From Pseudarthrobacter sp. MM222 (GTDB lineage: Bacteria > Actinomycetota > Actinomycetes > Actinomycetales > Micrococcaceae), in contig NZ_OX352321.1 in the NCBI RefSeq assembly GCF_947090775.1, forward strand, positions 3,658,001 through 3,722,000: a stretch of DNA of 64,000 nucleotides. Reading direction: 5' to 3'. The position numbers and the translations under genes were made by a program. Of this stretch, positions 24,491 to 34,276 are shown in pieces; positions within the stretch are counted from its first letter, which is position 1, and every line of letters begins with the position of its first letter. The notes beneath the pieces are model-generated. The model had not been told where the DNA came from. It did no database searches and was given only the letters and a program-made list of their open reading frames with translations.

Positions 24491-25291
24491 ATGCTAGCCC
24501 CAGCCCGCCACGCCGCCATCATCGCGGAGGTCCAGCGCGAACGGATCGTTCGCGTCGCGGACCTCGCGCAGATGCTGGGCGTGTCCCTGATGACCGTCCG
24601 GCGCGACATCGATGCGCTGGACGCGGCCGGCGCCGTGGAGAAAATCCACGGCGGGGCAAAGCTGCCCGGCGGCGCGAGCACGCACGAGCCGGGTTTCGAG
24701 CTGAAGGTGACGCAGCTGCAGGAGGAGAAGGCCGCGATCGCGCAGGAGGCGGCCGCCCAGGTGCGCGAGGGGATGGCGGTGGGCCTGAGCGCGGGCACCA
24801 CCACCTGGGCGCTCGCCCGGCTGCTGTGCGCCGGTCCCCGGATCACGGTGGTTACGAACTCGGTGCGGATCGCCGACGTCTTCCATCAGGGCTCCTCGCC
24901 GTCGGCGGTGATCCTCACCGGCGGCGAACGCACACCCTCGGATGCCTTGGTGGGCCCGCTGGCCACGTCCGCACTGAAGCAGCTGCATCTTGACGTCCTC
25001 TTTCTGGGCGTCCACGGCGTGGATACCGACGCCGGCTTCACCACGCCGAATGTGCTGGAAGCCGAAACGGACCGCGCCTTCATGGCCGCCGCCCGGCGCG
25101 TGGTGGTGCTGGCCGATCACACCAAGTGGGGAACCTTTGGCATCAGCACCATCGCCGGCCTGGAGGAAGCCGACGAGCTCATCAGCGACGAGGGGCTGCC
25201 CGGTGAAGCCCGGCGCATCCTCAGCGACCGGGTGGGCCGGCTTCGGCTGGCGCCCGCGGGTTCCGCCGCCGCCGCGGTGGAGGCCGGGTAG
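24491..25291 (+). CDS. DeoR-family transcriptional regulator
   Basis: This 266-residue protein has an N-terminal helix-turn-helix (RIVRVADLAQMLGVSLMTVRRDIDAL, about residues 17-42) with the conserved wing AVEKIHGGA. The DeoR C-terminal sugar-phosphate sensor has VGLSAGTTTWALA, VVTNSVRIADVF, FLGVHGVDTDAGFTT and VVLADHTKWG. The ATG at 24491 follows AAGGAC. It is divergent from galT-galK and most likely represses it, responding to a galactose phosphate. A TTCGAA motif just before this gene (24475-24480) is also present in the galT promoter. Confidence 0.9.
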   Translation: MLAPARHAAIIAEVQRERIVRVADLAQMLGVSLMTVRRDIDALDAAGAVEKIHGGAKLPGGASTHEPGFELKVTQLQEEKAAIAQEAAAQVREGMAVGLSAGTTTWALARLLCAGPRITVVTNSVRIADVFHQGSSPSAVILTGGERTPSDALVGPLATSALKQLHLDVLFLGVHGVDTDAGFTTPNVLEAETDRAFMAAARRVVVLADHTKWGTFGISTIAGLEEADELISDEGLPGEARRILSDRVGRLRLAPAGSAAAAVEAG

Positions 25292-25331
25292 GGGTTCCGG
25301 TGGCGGTACCTGCCGCGCCTGCTGGGCGCTC

Positions 25332-26777
25332 CTAGCCGATGATCGGCCGTTCTTCGGGAAGCCGGTACAGGCGGGGGCGGGACGAAAGGGCGAGCGCGGA
25401 TGCAACGGCCACTGTCCCGATGCGGCCGGTGAACATCAGCGCCATCAGCACCCATTGCGCGGCCGGCGGCAGGTTGAAGGTGATCCCGGTGCTCATCCCC
25501 ACCGTGGCGAACGCGGAAATGGACTCGAACAGGGCCTTCTCGAGGCCGTAGTCGGTGAGCAGAAGCAACAGCAGCGTTCCGCCAACCACGGCGGCGACGC
25601 CCAACAGCGCGACGGACAGCGCCTGGCGCTGCGTTGAGGCGCTGATGGAGCGGTGCGCAACCGTGACCTCGTCGCGGCCCCGGACCTCGTTCCAGATGGC
25701 GAAGCCCAACACCAGGAAAGTCGTGATCTTGATGCCGCCCGCGGTGCCGGCACTGCCGCCGCCAATGAACATCAGGATGTTGGTGACCATGAGCGTTTCG
25801 GGTGCTGCCGCCCCGTAGTCGATGCTGTTGAATCCTGCGGTGCGGGGGAAGACGCTTCCGGCGAGCGAGCCCAGGAGCTTGCCGGTCAACGTCAGCGGCC
25901 CCAGCGTCTCGCTCCGGTTCCACTCGAACGCGCCGAAAAGCGCGAAGCCGGCCAGCAGGAGGAACAGGCTGCCGTAAATCGTGAGGCGAAGGTGGACCCT
26001 CCAGTCCCGCACTCTCATACCTCCGCGGAAAAGTTGGATAATCACCGGGAAGCCCAACCCTCCGGCGACGATCGCGACGCATATCGGGATGATGATCCAG
26101 GGGTCCTCGGCGAGGCCGATGAGGTTGTCGCTGTACAGGGAAAACCCGGCATTGTTGAAGGCCGACACCGCATGGAACGTTCCGTGCCAGAGAGCTGTGG
26201 CGGGGTTCCGGTCGTAGGCGATCCAGAACCGCGCCGTGAGTACCGCAGCCGTGGCGGCTTCGAAGAAGACCATTATTTTGGCAACGCGGAACAGCACGGC
26301 CCGCACGTCGCCGAGGTTCAGGGTGTGCGTCTCGGACTGCACGACGAGCTGGCCGCGGAGCCCGATGCTCTTGCGGACCAGCAGCGCGAGGAGGGTCGCG
26401 AGGGTCATGATCCCGAACCCGCCCGCCTGGATGAGGAGCAGGATGATGCCCTGCCCAAATGGCGTCCAGAACGTTGCCGTGTCCACGGTGGTCAGACCGG
26501 TGACACACACGGCTGAAACCGAGGTGAAGAGCGCGGGCATCAGGACATCCGTGCCATCGCCGGCGCGGGCGATGGGAAGCATCAGAAGCCCGGCCCCGAC
26601 GAGGATCACGGCGAGGAAGGCCAGCGGCACGGAACGGACGGGATGCGAGAGAGCGCGTCGGAGGGCGCTCTCCGGCCGGGCGGCGTGGGCTTTGCCGTTC
26701 CGCGGCAACCCCCTTACCGCCATGCCGGCACCCCCCGCCCTGCCGGGGCGGCTAACGCCATTCCGGGACGGCAACAT
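25332..26777 (-). CDS. TrkH/KtrB-family K+ uptake channel subunit
   Basis: This is a 481-residue membrane protein with the four-repeat channel architecture of TrkH/KtrB. The selectivity-filter glycines appear in VSAVCVTGLTT, VSAFNNAGFS, GSVFPRTAGFNS and SAFATVGMSTG. Repeat-internal helices such as MFIGGGSAGTAGGIKITTF form the intramembrane gating loop. It starts at ATG 26775-26777 behind a strong GGAAGGAGC, 15 bases after the APC permease gene. The partner RCK subunit (KtrA/TrkA) is not in the window. It lies downstream of KdpDE and a permease, so K+ uptake is the common theme. Confidence 0.92.
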   Translation of the reverse strand: MLPSRNGVSRPGRAGGAGMAVRGLPRNGKAHAARPESALRRALSHPVRSVPLAFLAVILVGAGLLMLPIARAGDGTDVLMPALFTSVSAVCVTGLTTVDTATFWTPFGQGIILLLIQAGGFGIMTLATLLALLVRKSIGLRGQLVVQSETHTLNLGDVRAVLFRVAKIMVFFEAATAAVLTARFWIAYDRNPATALWHGTFHAVSAFNNAGFSLYSDNLIGLAEDPWIIIPICVAIVAGGLGFPVIIQLFRGGMRVRDWRVHLRLTIYGSLFLLLAGFALFGAFEWNRSETLGPLTLTGKLLGSLAGSVFPRTAGFNSIDYGAAAPETLMVTNILMFIGGGSAGTAGGIKITTFLVLGFAIWNEVRGRDEVTVAHRSISASTQRQALSVALLGVAAVVGGTLLLLLLTDYGLEKALFESISAFATVGMSTGITFNLPPAAQWVLMALMFTGRIGTVAVASALALSSRPRLYRLPEERPIIG

Positions 26778-26791
26778 GCTCCTTCCGCGCC

Positions 26792-28774
26792 TTAGCCGAC
26801 ATGGATGCCAGGCCTACGCTCCGGGTCGGGCTCGTTCTCCCGGATGATTTCGCGAACCACGGGGGCGGTGTCCCCCCGGCCGAGCAGCAGGTAGCGCATC
26901 AGGTGCGCCAGCGGGTTGCCTTCGGACCATTCAAAGTAGGCGTGCGGGCGCACTCCCGTGGCGTTCCGGAGTGCGAGGAGGATCGCGGCTATGGCGTTAG
27001 GGGCCGCGGGGCTCTCGGCGCGGAGGACGCGGTGACCGCCCACTTCAACCCCCTTGACCTCCAGGATGTCGCTGAAGCCGGAGGGGTCCGTGACATCGAT
27101 TTCTAGGAACATCACGTCGGCGGTGCCGGGCACCGGGTTCATTTCCCGCTGCGTGATCTCCTTACCGGCGTATTCCGCGACGTCCCGGCTCTCCGGCCGG
27201 TTCGCGATCAGGTTCAGCCTGCCGTCGAACTCGAGGGAATCGGTGATGAAGCGCCGGGCGGCGTCATCGAATTCGATCTTGTCCACACGCAGCTCGGTGG
27301 TTCTGCTGACCCTCGAGACCAGGGAGATAGCGACGATTCCAAGGATGAAGAAACCGGAAATTGCGATTCCGTCCGGCTTAGCAATCACGTTCGCGGCCAG
27401 GGCATAGAGCAGCACCATGGTCAGCACGGCGAACCCGACGGCGGCCTGGCGCTTTTTCCGGCGGGCGGCCGAGATGGTGACCGCGATGGAACCGGAGACC
27501 ATCATGGCCAGGATCCCCGTGGCGTAGGCGCCGGCCTGGGCGTTGACGTCGGCGTTGAAGCCGATCGTGATGAGGATGCTGATCGCGGTGTAGACGAGGA
27601 CCACGGGGCGGACCGCCCGTGACCAGTCCGGTGCCATACCGTAGGACGGCAGGTACCGGGGAACGATGTTGATCAGGCCTGCCATCGCCGAGGCCCCCGC
27701 GAACCAGAGAATCAAGATGCTGCTCACGTCGTACACCGAGCCGAAGCCGTTGCCCAGCCGTTCGTGGGCCAAGTAGGCCAAGGCCCGTCCGTTGGCCTCC
27801 CCGCCCTCCTGGAACGCTTCGGCAGGAATCAGCACCGTGGTGACGAAGCTGCTGCCGATCAGGTAGACGCTCATGATCAGGGCCGCCGCCGTGAGGAGCG
27901 TGCGGGTGTTCCTGATTCGTGATTCCAGCCGCTCCTCGGGGGTGGCACCCTTGGCTGCGACGAGGGGCATCATGCTGACCCCGGTTTCGAAGCCGGACAG
28001 GCCAAGCACCAGCAAGGGGAACGCCATCAGCGCCGGCCCGAGGATGCCGCCGAACCCGCCTCCGGCGGAGCCCAGGGCCTCAATCCAAGTGGAGAGTGCC
28101 CCCGGCGTGCTGAATATGTCAACGATCCCTACGCCGATGATGACGGCATTGAGCAGGAGGAAGACAGCTACCAACGGGATGGCGACGGCCACGGCCTCGG
28201 AAAAGCCGAGCAGGAACACGCCGCCAAGGATCAGGAGCAGCACCACCGTGATTGCCACGGCCTGGCCTTCGAGGAACGGGGGCAGGTAAGGGTTTTCCAG
28301 CAGATGGACGGTGGCGTCCGCCGCGGACAGGGTGATGGTGATGATCCAGGACGTGGCGACGAAGCCGAGCAGGATCAGGACAAAGATCTTTCCCCGCCAG
28401 AACGGCAGGAGGTTTTCCAGCATCGCGACTGATCCCTGTCCGTGCGGGCTTTCCTTCGCGACCCTGCGGTACATCGGCAGCATCCCCAGCAGGGTCAGGG
28501 CCACTATCAGCAGGGTGGCGAGCGGGGAGAGTGCTCCGGCGGCGAGCGCTGCGATGCCGGGCAGGTAGGACAGCGTGGAGAAGTAGTCCACCCCTGTCAG
28601 GCACATGACCTTCCACCAGCTCTGCTGGTGCGCGGTGTCTTCGGCCGCTTCGGGACCGACGGGTGGGTGCACCCGATGTTCCAGAAGCCACCTGACCAGC
28701 GTATTGCCGGGTTCAGCCGGGCGTTCCGGGTTTGGAACGCTGGCTGGGATCGAGAATTGGGCAGATGCTGTCAA
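26792..28774 (-). CDS. APC-superfamily permease, possible KimA-like K+ transporter
   Basis: This is a 660-residue protein. About 12 membrane helices follow [22 protein letters not shown], and a soluble C-terminal domain of ~170 residues follows the last helix (from about residue 490). That architecture, an APC core with a large cytosolic tail, fits KimA-type K+/H+ symporters better than ordinary amino-acid permeases, and the gene is flanked by TrkH and KdpDE. The only in-frame start covering the whole N-terminus is TTG 28772-28774, with a weak AGAAAG upstream; a GTG or the Met near residue 57 would lose part of helix 1's approach. A TrkH gene follows after 15 bases. Substrate is inferred from context. 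Confidence 0.82.
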   Translation of the reverse strand: MTASAQFSIPASVPNPERPAEPGNTLVRWLLEHRVHPPVGPEAAEDTAHQQSWWKVMCLTGVDYFSTLSYLPGIAALAAGALSPLATLLIVALTLLGMLPMYRRVAKESPHGQGSVAMLENLLPFWRGKIFVLILLGFVATSWIITITLSAADATVHLLENPYLPPFLEGQAVAITVVLLLILGGVFLLGFSEAVAVAIPLVAVFLLLNAVIIGVGIVDIFSTPGALSTWIEALGSAGGGFGGILGPALMAFPLLVLGLSGFETGVSMMPLVAAKGATPEERLESRIRNTRTLLTAAALIMSVYLIGSSFVTTVLIPAEAFQEGGEANGRALAYLAHERLGNGFGSVYDVSSILILWFAGASAMAGLINIVPRYLPSYGMAPDWSRAVRPVVLVYTAISILITIGFNADVNAQAGAYATGILAMMVSGSIAVTISAARRKKRQAAVGFAVLTMVLLYALAANVIAKPDGIAISGFFILGIVAISLVSRVSRTTELRVDKIEFDDAARRFITDSLEFDGRLNLIANRPESRDVAEYAGKEITQREMNPVPGTADVMFLEIDVTDPSGFSDILEVKGVEVGGHRVLRAESPAAPNAIAAILLALRNATGVRPHAYFEWSEGNPLAHLMRYLLLGRGDTAPVVREIIRENEPDPERRPGIHVG

Positions 28775-28937
28775 CGACGTGTCTTTCTGTACTGCAAGGA
28801 GCGGGCCAGCCTAATCCCGGCTCCCGGTGCGAGCCCTCAGCCGTCGCGATTACGCGGGGCTTGGGCACCGGATGCTCGGGAATCCAACCACCGGAGCGTA
28901 GCCCGGGGCGCGCGTCGTGACAGCAGAATCCGGGGGA

Positions 28938-28957
28938 TCTTAACGCTTTCTTAACGC
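28938..28957 (-). promoter_or_regulatory. 11-bp-phased direct repeat, candidate KdpE/OmpR-type operator
   Basis: Read on the minus strand, GCGTTAAGA occurs twice with two bases between (period 11). OmpR/PhoB-family regulators such as KdpE bind tandem direct repeats with one helical-turn phasing. The site lies between the kdpE stop and the APC permease start, upstream of the permease and trkH genes. Confidence 0.6.
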
Positions 28958-29001
28958 CGCCGGCCCGGGCGGCCGGGACGCCCATGCCAACGGCCGAGCT
29001 G

Positions 29002-29673
29002 TTATTCCTGGAACCGGTAGCCCACCCCGGTTTCGGTCAGCAGGTGGCGGGGATTTGCTGGGTCCGGCTCGAGCTTCCTCCTGAGCTGGGCGAGGTAGAC
29101 GCGCAGATAGGCTGTTTCGCCGGCGTAAGCCGGGCCCCAGACGTGGGTGAGCAGCTGCTCGTGGGTGACCAGTGCACCGCTGTTCCGCGCCAGCATTTCC
29201 AGGATGTTCCATTCCGTGGGCGTAAGGCGCACTGCGGCGCCGCGCTGGGTAACGCGCCTCGCGGCCAGGTCCACCACGAAGTCAGCGGTTTCCACCACCG
29301 GGACATCTGCTGAGGTACTCCGGCGCAGCGCGGCACGAAGCCTCGCCAGCAGTTCATCCATGCCGAACGGCTTGGTGATGTAGTCGTCGGCGCCGGCGTC
29401 CAGGGCCTGGATTTTGTCCTCGGAGCCGTGCCGGGCCGAGAGCACGATGACGGGGACGCCGCTCCAGCGGCGCAGCCGGCGGAGAACCTCAACCCCGTCC
29501 AGATCCGGCAGCCCCAAATCCAGAATGACGACGTCGACCGGATGGCGGGCAGCCTGATCCAGCGCCTCCTGCCCGGTAAAGGCCGTGACAGTGGAGTACC
29601 CCCGGGCATTCAGGTTGATCTGCAGTGCACGGAGGATCTGGACTTCGTCATCGACTATCAGCACTGCCGGCAT
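29002..29673 (-). CDS. kdpE: Two-component response regulator KdpE
   Basis: This is a 223-residue OmpR/PhoB-class regulator. The receiver domain has VDDE (acid pocket), VVILDLGLPDLDG with the phospho-acceptor Asp at about 52, VLSAR, and DYITKPF with the conserved Lys. The C-terminal winged helix has RLTPTEWNILEMLARNSGALVTHEQLL, then AYLRVYLAQLRRKLEPDP and GVGYRFQE. It overlaps the kdpD 3' end by 26 bases. KdpE normally switches on kdpFABC under K+ limitation; no kdpFABC is in the window, and the direct repeat just downstream of this gene suggests the APC permease and TrkH as targets. Confidence 0.93.
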   Translation of the reverse strand: MPAVLIVDDEVQILRALQINLNARGYSTVTAFTGQEALDQAARHPVDVVILDLGLPDLDGVEVLRRLRRWSGVPVIVLSARHGSEDKIQALDAGADDYITKPFGMDELLARLRAALRRSTSADVPVVETADFVVDLAARRVTQRGAAVRLTPTEWNILEMLARNSGALVTHEQLLTHVWGPAYAGETAYLRVYLAQLRRKLEPDPANPRHLLTETGVGYRFQE

Positions 29674-32218
29674 GGTGTCCTCTCGGGCTGATGGCGGGCG
29701 GCGCTGCGCCGGTGGAAAGCGGCAACCGGATCACCATGGTCAGGCCGCCGCCGGGGGTAGGGTCGGCCAACAGCATCCCTCCCATCGCTTCGGTGAAACC
29801 TTTGGCGACCGCCAGTCCCAGTCCGATGCCGGTCCCTGCCGTGGTGTCATCCGCCCGCTGGAACGGACGGAACATGGCAAGCACTTCCTCGGCCGGGATG
29901 CCGCGGCCGTGATCGACCACACTCAACTCGCTGGCCGGGGCACCGCCGATTGTCGCGTTACCGGAGCCGCCCACCGCTCCGGCGATCACGACGTCGGAGT
30001 CCGGCGCGTATTTGAGGGCGTTCTCCACAAGGTTGGCGATCACCCGTTCCAGCATGCCGGGGTCCGCGTCAACCGGCGGCATGTTGTCAGGCAGAAGCAC
30101 CCGGACGCGTTCTGAGGCTGTTCCCCGGAGGGCTTCGGAGATCACATCCGCCCAGTAGACCGGGGCGATGAGGGGCGCGACGGAGTCTGCCGTGATCCGG
30201 GACATGTCCAGGAGGTTGCTGACCAGCCGGTCCAGCCGGTCAGCCCCGGACTCTATGGTGGCAAGAAGTTCCTGCTGTTCCCCTGGGGTGAATGATACAT
30301 TCCGGTCCCGGAGACTGCTGGACGCCAGTTTGATGCCCGCCAGCGGCGTCCGCAGGTCGTGGGACACGGCCCGCAGGATGGAGGTGCGCATCTTGTTGCC
30401 TTCCGCCAGCCGCAGGTTCTCCCGTTGGCTGGCCGTCAGTTCCTCGCGCTGCAGCATGGCCAGCAGATGCGACCCGAACGCACTGAGCAGGCGCCTGTCG
30501 TCCTGGCCGAGTTCCCGGCCGGTCAGTGAGAGGATCCGGGTCTCGTCCAACTGTTCGATGATGTCCTCGTCCGGCATCTCCGCCGGACGGGATGCACCCG
30601 AGTATTCCGCGAGCTGCCAGCGTGCGGTTCCGGGAGCCGTGGCACCGCGGACCCACAGGCCGGCACCGGCCGCCTGAAAATGTTCCCGGACCTGCTCCAG
30701 GACTGCCGGGACGCTGCTGCCCTCTGCCACCGCCCTACGGCTCAGCTCTCCCAGGATGGAGGCTTCCGCGCCGGCCCGCCGGGCTTCCTTGCTGCGCCTC
30801 GCGGACCTGTCCACCACCAGGGATACTGACACGGCCACGAGGAGGAATATCAGCAGCGCCAGCACGTTTTCCGGATCGATCACTGACAGCGAGCCTATCG
30901 GCCGGACGCTGAAATAGTTGACGGTCAGCCCTGCCAACACGGCGGCCAACACGGCGGGCCAGAGCCCCCCGACCAGGGCGACTGCCACGATGCCGGTCAG
31001 TTGAACCAGCATGTCGGTGGAAAGTTGCCGGTGCGGGAGCAGATCCAGGGCAAGCTCCAGCAGCAGGGGCAGGCCCGCTGCGAGGGCGAAGCCTGTCATC
31101 TCCCGGCGGCGGCCGAGGCGCGATGGCGCGCGGCCGGTCCCGGCCGCCTCCGCGGACGCCTCCCGCGTCACAAGGTGTACGTCGAGGGCGCCCGCGTTTC
31201 GCAGGACGGCAGCCGTCGTCCCGCGGCGGAAGCGGGCCCTCGCCCGGCGCCGGGAGCTTCCCAGGACAATCTGGCTGGCGTGGAGGTTTTGCGCAACCTC
31301 CAGCAGGGTGGCAGCAACGTCCTCGCCGCCGACAGCGTGGAAGACGCCTCCGGCGTCAACGGTGAGCTTGCGTTGCAGCTCGAGCTCCTTGCCGGAACTC
31401 AGCTCGCTCCCTGCGGCGCTGGTGCGGACATGGACCGCGTGGAGCTCCCCGCCCGCAGCGTTCGAAAGCATTCTCAGCGCCCGGCGAATCAGCGTCCGCC
31501 CTTCAGGCAGCCCGCTCAACCCGACAACGATCCGTTCACGGGTGGGCCAGCCGTCCCGTTTGTTGTTCCCTGCCCGGTAGCCGGACAGTCCGGCATCGAT
31601 GCGCTCGGCCAGCCACAGCAGGGCGAGCTCCCGCAATGCGGTGAGCGGTCCGATCCGGAAGTCACCGGCCAGGGCGGCATCTGCGTCCTGCTGCCGGGGG
31701 TAGATCTTCCCTTCCCCAAGGCGCTGGCGCAACAATTCGGGGGACGCGTCCACCAGTTCGATCTGGTCGGCTCCCCGCACGGCGGCATCGGGAACCTTCT
31801 CCGCCTCGCTGTCGCCGGTGATGCTTTCGATGACGTCGGAGAGGGACTCCAGGCAGCGGATGTCCAGGGTGGAGATCACGTCGATGCCCGCCTCCAGCAG
31901 GACGGCCACGTCCTGCCAGCGGGCAGTGTTACCCGTGCCGGAACACCGGCTGCTGGCGTAGTCGTCGACCAGGACCACCTCGGGGGAACGTTCCAGCACG
32001 GCCGCAACGTCCAGCCCGGCCTCGTCTCCTGATCCGGCCGGGCACAGCTCCAGATCTGCCAGGAGCACGGCGGTTTCAGCCCTGCCACGGACGGACACCG
32101 CCCCGACGACAACGTCCGTTCCCTGCAACTGGAGCCGGCGGCCCTCCTCCAGCATGGCAAAGGTCTTCCCGGCCCCGGGTGCAGCTCCCAGGAAAATGCG
32201 CAGATTGCCTCGTGCCAT
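29648..32218 (-). CDS. kdpD: Sensor histidine kinase KdpD
   Basis: This is a 856-residue sensor. The N-terminal KdpD domain begins with a Walker A motif (GAAPGAGKT, about residues 11-19). A USP-like domain follows (IVVGLSGLPEGRTLIRRALR...QIVLGSSRR). Next come the DUF4118 four-helix membrane region (around 390-480), a GAF-like segment, HisKA with AVSHDLRTPLAG (phosphorylated His) and HATPase with NLVENALKYAP, GRGIP and GTGIGLGLAVAKG. The region equivalent to the usual DELAHTN motif reads DDYASSR, so the Walker B part is divergent. The ATG at 32216-32218 is used; a TTG at 32245 could add 9 residues. The gene overlaps kdpE. Confidence 0.92.
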   Translation of the reverse strand: MARGNLRIFLGAAPGAGKTFAMLEEGRRLQLQGTDVVVGAVSVRGRAETAVLLADLELCPAGSGDEAGLDVAAVLERSPEVVLVDDYASSRCSGTGNTARWQDVAVLLEAGIDVISTLDIRCLESLSDVIESITGDSEAEKVPDAAVRGADQIELVDASPELLRQRLGEGKIYPRQQDADAALAGDFRIGPLTALRELALLWLAERIDAGLSGYRAGNNKRDGWPTRERIVVGLSGLPEGRTLIRRALRMLSNAAGGELHAVHVRTSAAGSELSSGKELELQRKLTVDAGGVFHAVGGEDVAATLLEVAQNLHASQIVLGSSRRRARARFRRGTTAAVLRNAGALDVHLVTREASAEAAGTGRAPSRLGRRREMTGFALAAGLPLLLELALDLLPHRQLSTDMLVQLTGIVAVALVGGLWPAVLAAVLAGLTVNYFSVRPIGSLSVIDPENVLALLIFLLVAVSVSLVVDRSARRSKEARRAGAEASILGELSRRAVAEGSSVPAVLEQVREHFQAAGAGLWVRGATAPGTARWQLAEYSGASRPAEMPDEDIIEQLDETRILSLTGRELGQDDRRLLSAFGSHLLAMLQREELTASQRENLRLAEGNKMRTSILRAVSHDLRTPLAGIKLASSSLRDRNVSFTPGEQQELLATIESGADRLDRLVSNLLDMSRITADSVAPLIAPVYWADVISEALRGTASERVRVLLPDNMPPVDADPGMLERVIANLVENALKYAPDSDVVIAGAVGGSGNATIGGAPASELSVVDHGRGIPAEEVLAMFRPFQRADDTTAGTGIGLGLAVAKGFTEAMGGMLLADPTPGGGLTMVIRLPLSTGAAPPAISPRGHHAGSADSR

Positions 32219-32400
32219 GGCTCTATTGTTCACGCTCGCAGGCAATGCCGCTGCGCCCCGGCGGAATCGGGTCCCCTCTTCAGGCCTGAGCCCCGCCGGT
32301 GGAGAATTTCCTCAGGCACCAGCAGGCGAAGGCAGTACCCTCATGACCGAGTTCCTCGACGGTCTCCTGGACGTCCCGCCGTCGCCCGCTGGGCGCCGTT

Positions 32401-33570
32401 TCATGGCTGCTCCCCCTTGCTCTCGGCGTTCCGCACGGCCTCAACGGCATCGAGGGCCTGGCGGACGTCCGCCATCCCGTTGTACAGGTGCGGGGAGATC
32501 CGAACCCGCTTGTCGCCGGTCCACGCAAGAACCTCGCGGGCTTCCAGTCCGCGCCTCCAGTGGGCCTCATCCTCGACCGCAAATGCGACTATTCCCAGGC
32601 GCCGATGCGCGTCAGAGGGTGTGAGCATCCTCATGCCGAGGGCATGGAGTTCAGCCCACAGCACGTCGGTGAGGGCCCGGACGTGACGCTCTACGCTGTC
32701 GATTCCCGCAGCCCGCAGGTAGTCGACGCCGGTGCCGAGAATCTGCACGCACAATGCCGCGGGATTGCCGAGTTCGAAGCGCCGGCCGTCCCGGACCGGC
32801 GTCACCGAAGTGTCCCGGACGTCGGCGTCCACCCATTCGGCCGAAGTCCAGCCGGATTCCTTCGGCTGCCAGTTGGGCTGCCGAGCCGCATTGCAGTACG
32901 CAATCCCGGCGCCGTGCGTGCCCAGCGCCCATTTGTATCCGCATGCGAAGGCGAAGTCGGTCAGCGATATATCGAAGTTAGCCACGCCGAGGGCCTGGGA
33001 AACATCCACGATCAGGAGCGCCCCGCAGGAATCAGCGATTTCCCGGTACTCGGCGAGGTCGATCAGCTCGCCGGTGTAGTAGGAGACGAGGCTAACGGCG
33101 AGCGCCCGGGTGCGGGGGTCCACCGTGTCACGGAACCGGCGGGCATCCATCAGGTGGTCAGGGCTCACTACGAGGCGGACCTCCAGGTTTGTTCCGGTAA
33201 CCCAGGGATACAGAACGGAGGGGTATTCCCATTGCGGCAGCACCACGTTTCCGTCCGGAAGATCGATAGTGCGCGCGACCATGTTCATGGCCTGCGCCAC
33301 GTTCTGCGGGAATCCGAGGTCCACCGCCTGGCACCCAAGAAGAGCTGCCAGTGAATCGGCCGTCCGGGACACCTTGGCGTAGATGCGTTCCCGGCCTGCC
33401 ATGCCCATGGCTTTGTCGTACATGAAGTCGCTGAACACGGCTGCCTGGGAGGCGAGCATCGGCGTCTCCCCTGCTGCCGCCAGGTGGCATAGCCCGGGCA
33501 GCCCCGTGAAATCGCCAGGGCTGACGAGGGGCTTGAGTCCGGCCTCGCGGGCAGTTTCGTTCCGGGACAT
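32401..33570 (-). CDS. Class V aminotransferase-family PLP enzyme
   Basis: This 389-residue fold-type I PLP enzyme shows VSLVSYYTGELIDLAEYREIAD, LLIVDVSQALGVANFD (cofactor Asp) and FACGYKWALGTHGAG with the Schiff-base Lys. It resembles cysteine desulfurase/isopenicillin-epimerase-like members. The desulfurase active-site Cys loop is not evident, so I do not call it a desulfurase. The start is ATG 33568-33570 after a perfect AGGAGGT. It is monocistronic, with a hairpin upstream and a 150-base gap before kdpD. Substrate unknown. Confidence 0.85.
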   Translation of the reverse strand: MSRNETAREAGLKPLVSPGDFTGLPGLCHLAAAGETPMLASQAAVFSDFMYDKAMGMAGRERIYAKVSRTADSLAALLGCQAVDLGFPQNVAQAMNMVARTIDLPDGNVVLPQWEYPSVLYPWVTGTNLEVRLVVSPDHLMDARRFRDTVDPRTRALAVSLVSYYTGELIDLAEYREIADSCGALLIVDVSQALGVANFDISLTDFAFACGYKWALGTHGAGIAYCNAARQPNWQPKESGWTSAEWVDADVRDTSVTPVRDGRRFELGNPAALCVQILGTGVDYLRAAGIDSVERHVRALTDVLWAELHALGMRMLTPSDAHRRLGIVAFAVEDEAHWRRGLEAREVLAWTGDKRVRISPHLYNGMADVRQALDAVEAVRNAESKGEQP

Positions 33571-33691
33571 GCTGCCGCACCTCCTGTGGAGCGCCGGCGC
33601 CACCCAACCTCCCAGGAGCCTTGCCGACGCTTCCATGGTGGCGCGCGCCCCGGCAGGGTACAAGGGGGCCGTGGTCTCGCGCTGCGGACGG

Positions 33692-33723
33692 ACGACGACG
33701 GCGGGAGGTCCCGCCGTCGTCGT
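33692..33723 (-). terminator. Strong hairpin terminator after the ArsR-SRPBCC operon
   Basis: ACGACGACGGCGGGA (33692-33706) and TCCCGCCGTCGTCGT (33709-33723) form a 15-bp perfect stem with a minimal loop, 40 bases past the SRPBCC stop. No long T-run follows, but the stem is very stable. Confidence 0.65.
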
Positions 33724-33762
33724 TACGCATTCCTGCCCGCAAACCGTTACGGACCCACTGGG

Positions 33763-34260
33763 TCAAGCGCGGGAGTGCTCGGCGAGGAGGGCGTCGATCT
33801 GGCCGGCGGCCTCCTTCATGCCCTCTTCCATGCCCATCTCGACCATCTTGTTCAGCTGATCTTCAGACTCGAATGTGGACAGAATGGTCATCCGGGTGCG
33901 GTCACCGATTTCCTCGAGCGTGACGGTGGCATGGGTGGTGCCCATGGCCTCAACGGGAGCACCGTCGTCGTCGGCGAAACCGTCGTCAAACTCGAGATGC
34001 GTCGGGGGCTGGACGTCGGTGATGCGCCACCAGCCGCGGGCCTTCTCACCGTCGGGTCCCGTCATGTAGTAACTGGCCTCCCCGCCGGGGGTGAATTCGT
34101 GCTTTTCGAAGGTGGCCGGCCACGTGGGCGGCCCCCACCAGCGCTCAAGCTGCCGCGGGTCTTCCCAGATCTGCCAGACGCGCTCGACGCCGGCGTCGAA
34201 CTCGGCGATGAGGGTGAAGCTCAACGCCTCCGGATTCTTGGTGGAACTGATAACCGTCAT
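33763..34260 (-). CDS. SRPBCC (AHSA1-like) domain protein
   Basis: This is a 165-residue START/Bet v1-like helix-grip protein. AEFDAGVERVWQIWEDPRQLERWWGPPTWPATF opens the fold, MTGPDGEKARGWWRITDVQPPTHLEFDDGF follows, and a long C-terminal helix (MGMEEGMKEAAGQIDALLAEH) lines the hydrophobic cavity. It starts at ATG 34258-34260, 16 bases after the ArsR gene. ArsR-SRPBCC pairs are very common in actinobacteria; the SRPBCC protein is thought to bind a small hydrophobic ligand, but the ligand is unknown. Confidence 0.9.
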   Translation of the reverse strand: MTVISSTKNPEALSFTLIAEFDAGVERVWQIWEDPRQLERWWGPPTWPATFEKHEFTPGGEASYYMTGPDGEKARGWWRITDVQPPTHLEFDDGFADDDGAPVEAMGTTHATVTLEEIGDRTRMTILSTFESEDQLNKMVEMGMEEGMKEAAGQIDALLAEHSRA

Positions 34261-34276
34261 TTTCTCGCTACCCTTC

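Noticed and set aside
26792..28774. Plain amino-acid permease
   Set aside because: APC fold permits this, but the large soluble C-terminal domain and the KdpDE/TrkH neighbours favour K+ transport; left as probable only.
32246..32400. Small gene after the aminotransferase (minus strand, ending RKFSTGGAQA)
   Set aside because: The peptide reads like a helical protein, but no suitable start or ribosome site exists in that frame; the ATG that overlaps the aminotransferase stop opens a different, basic 30-codon frame. I could not decide that either is real.
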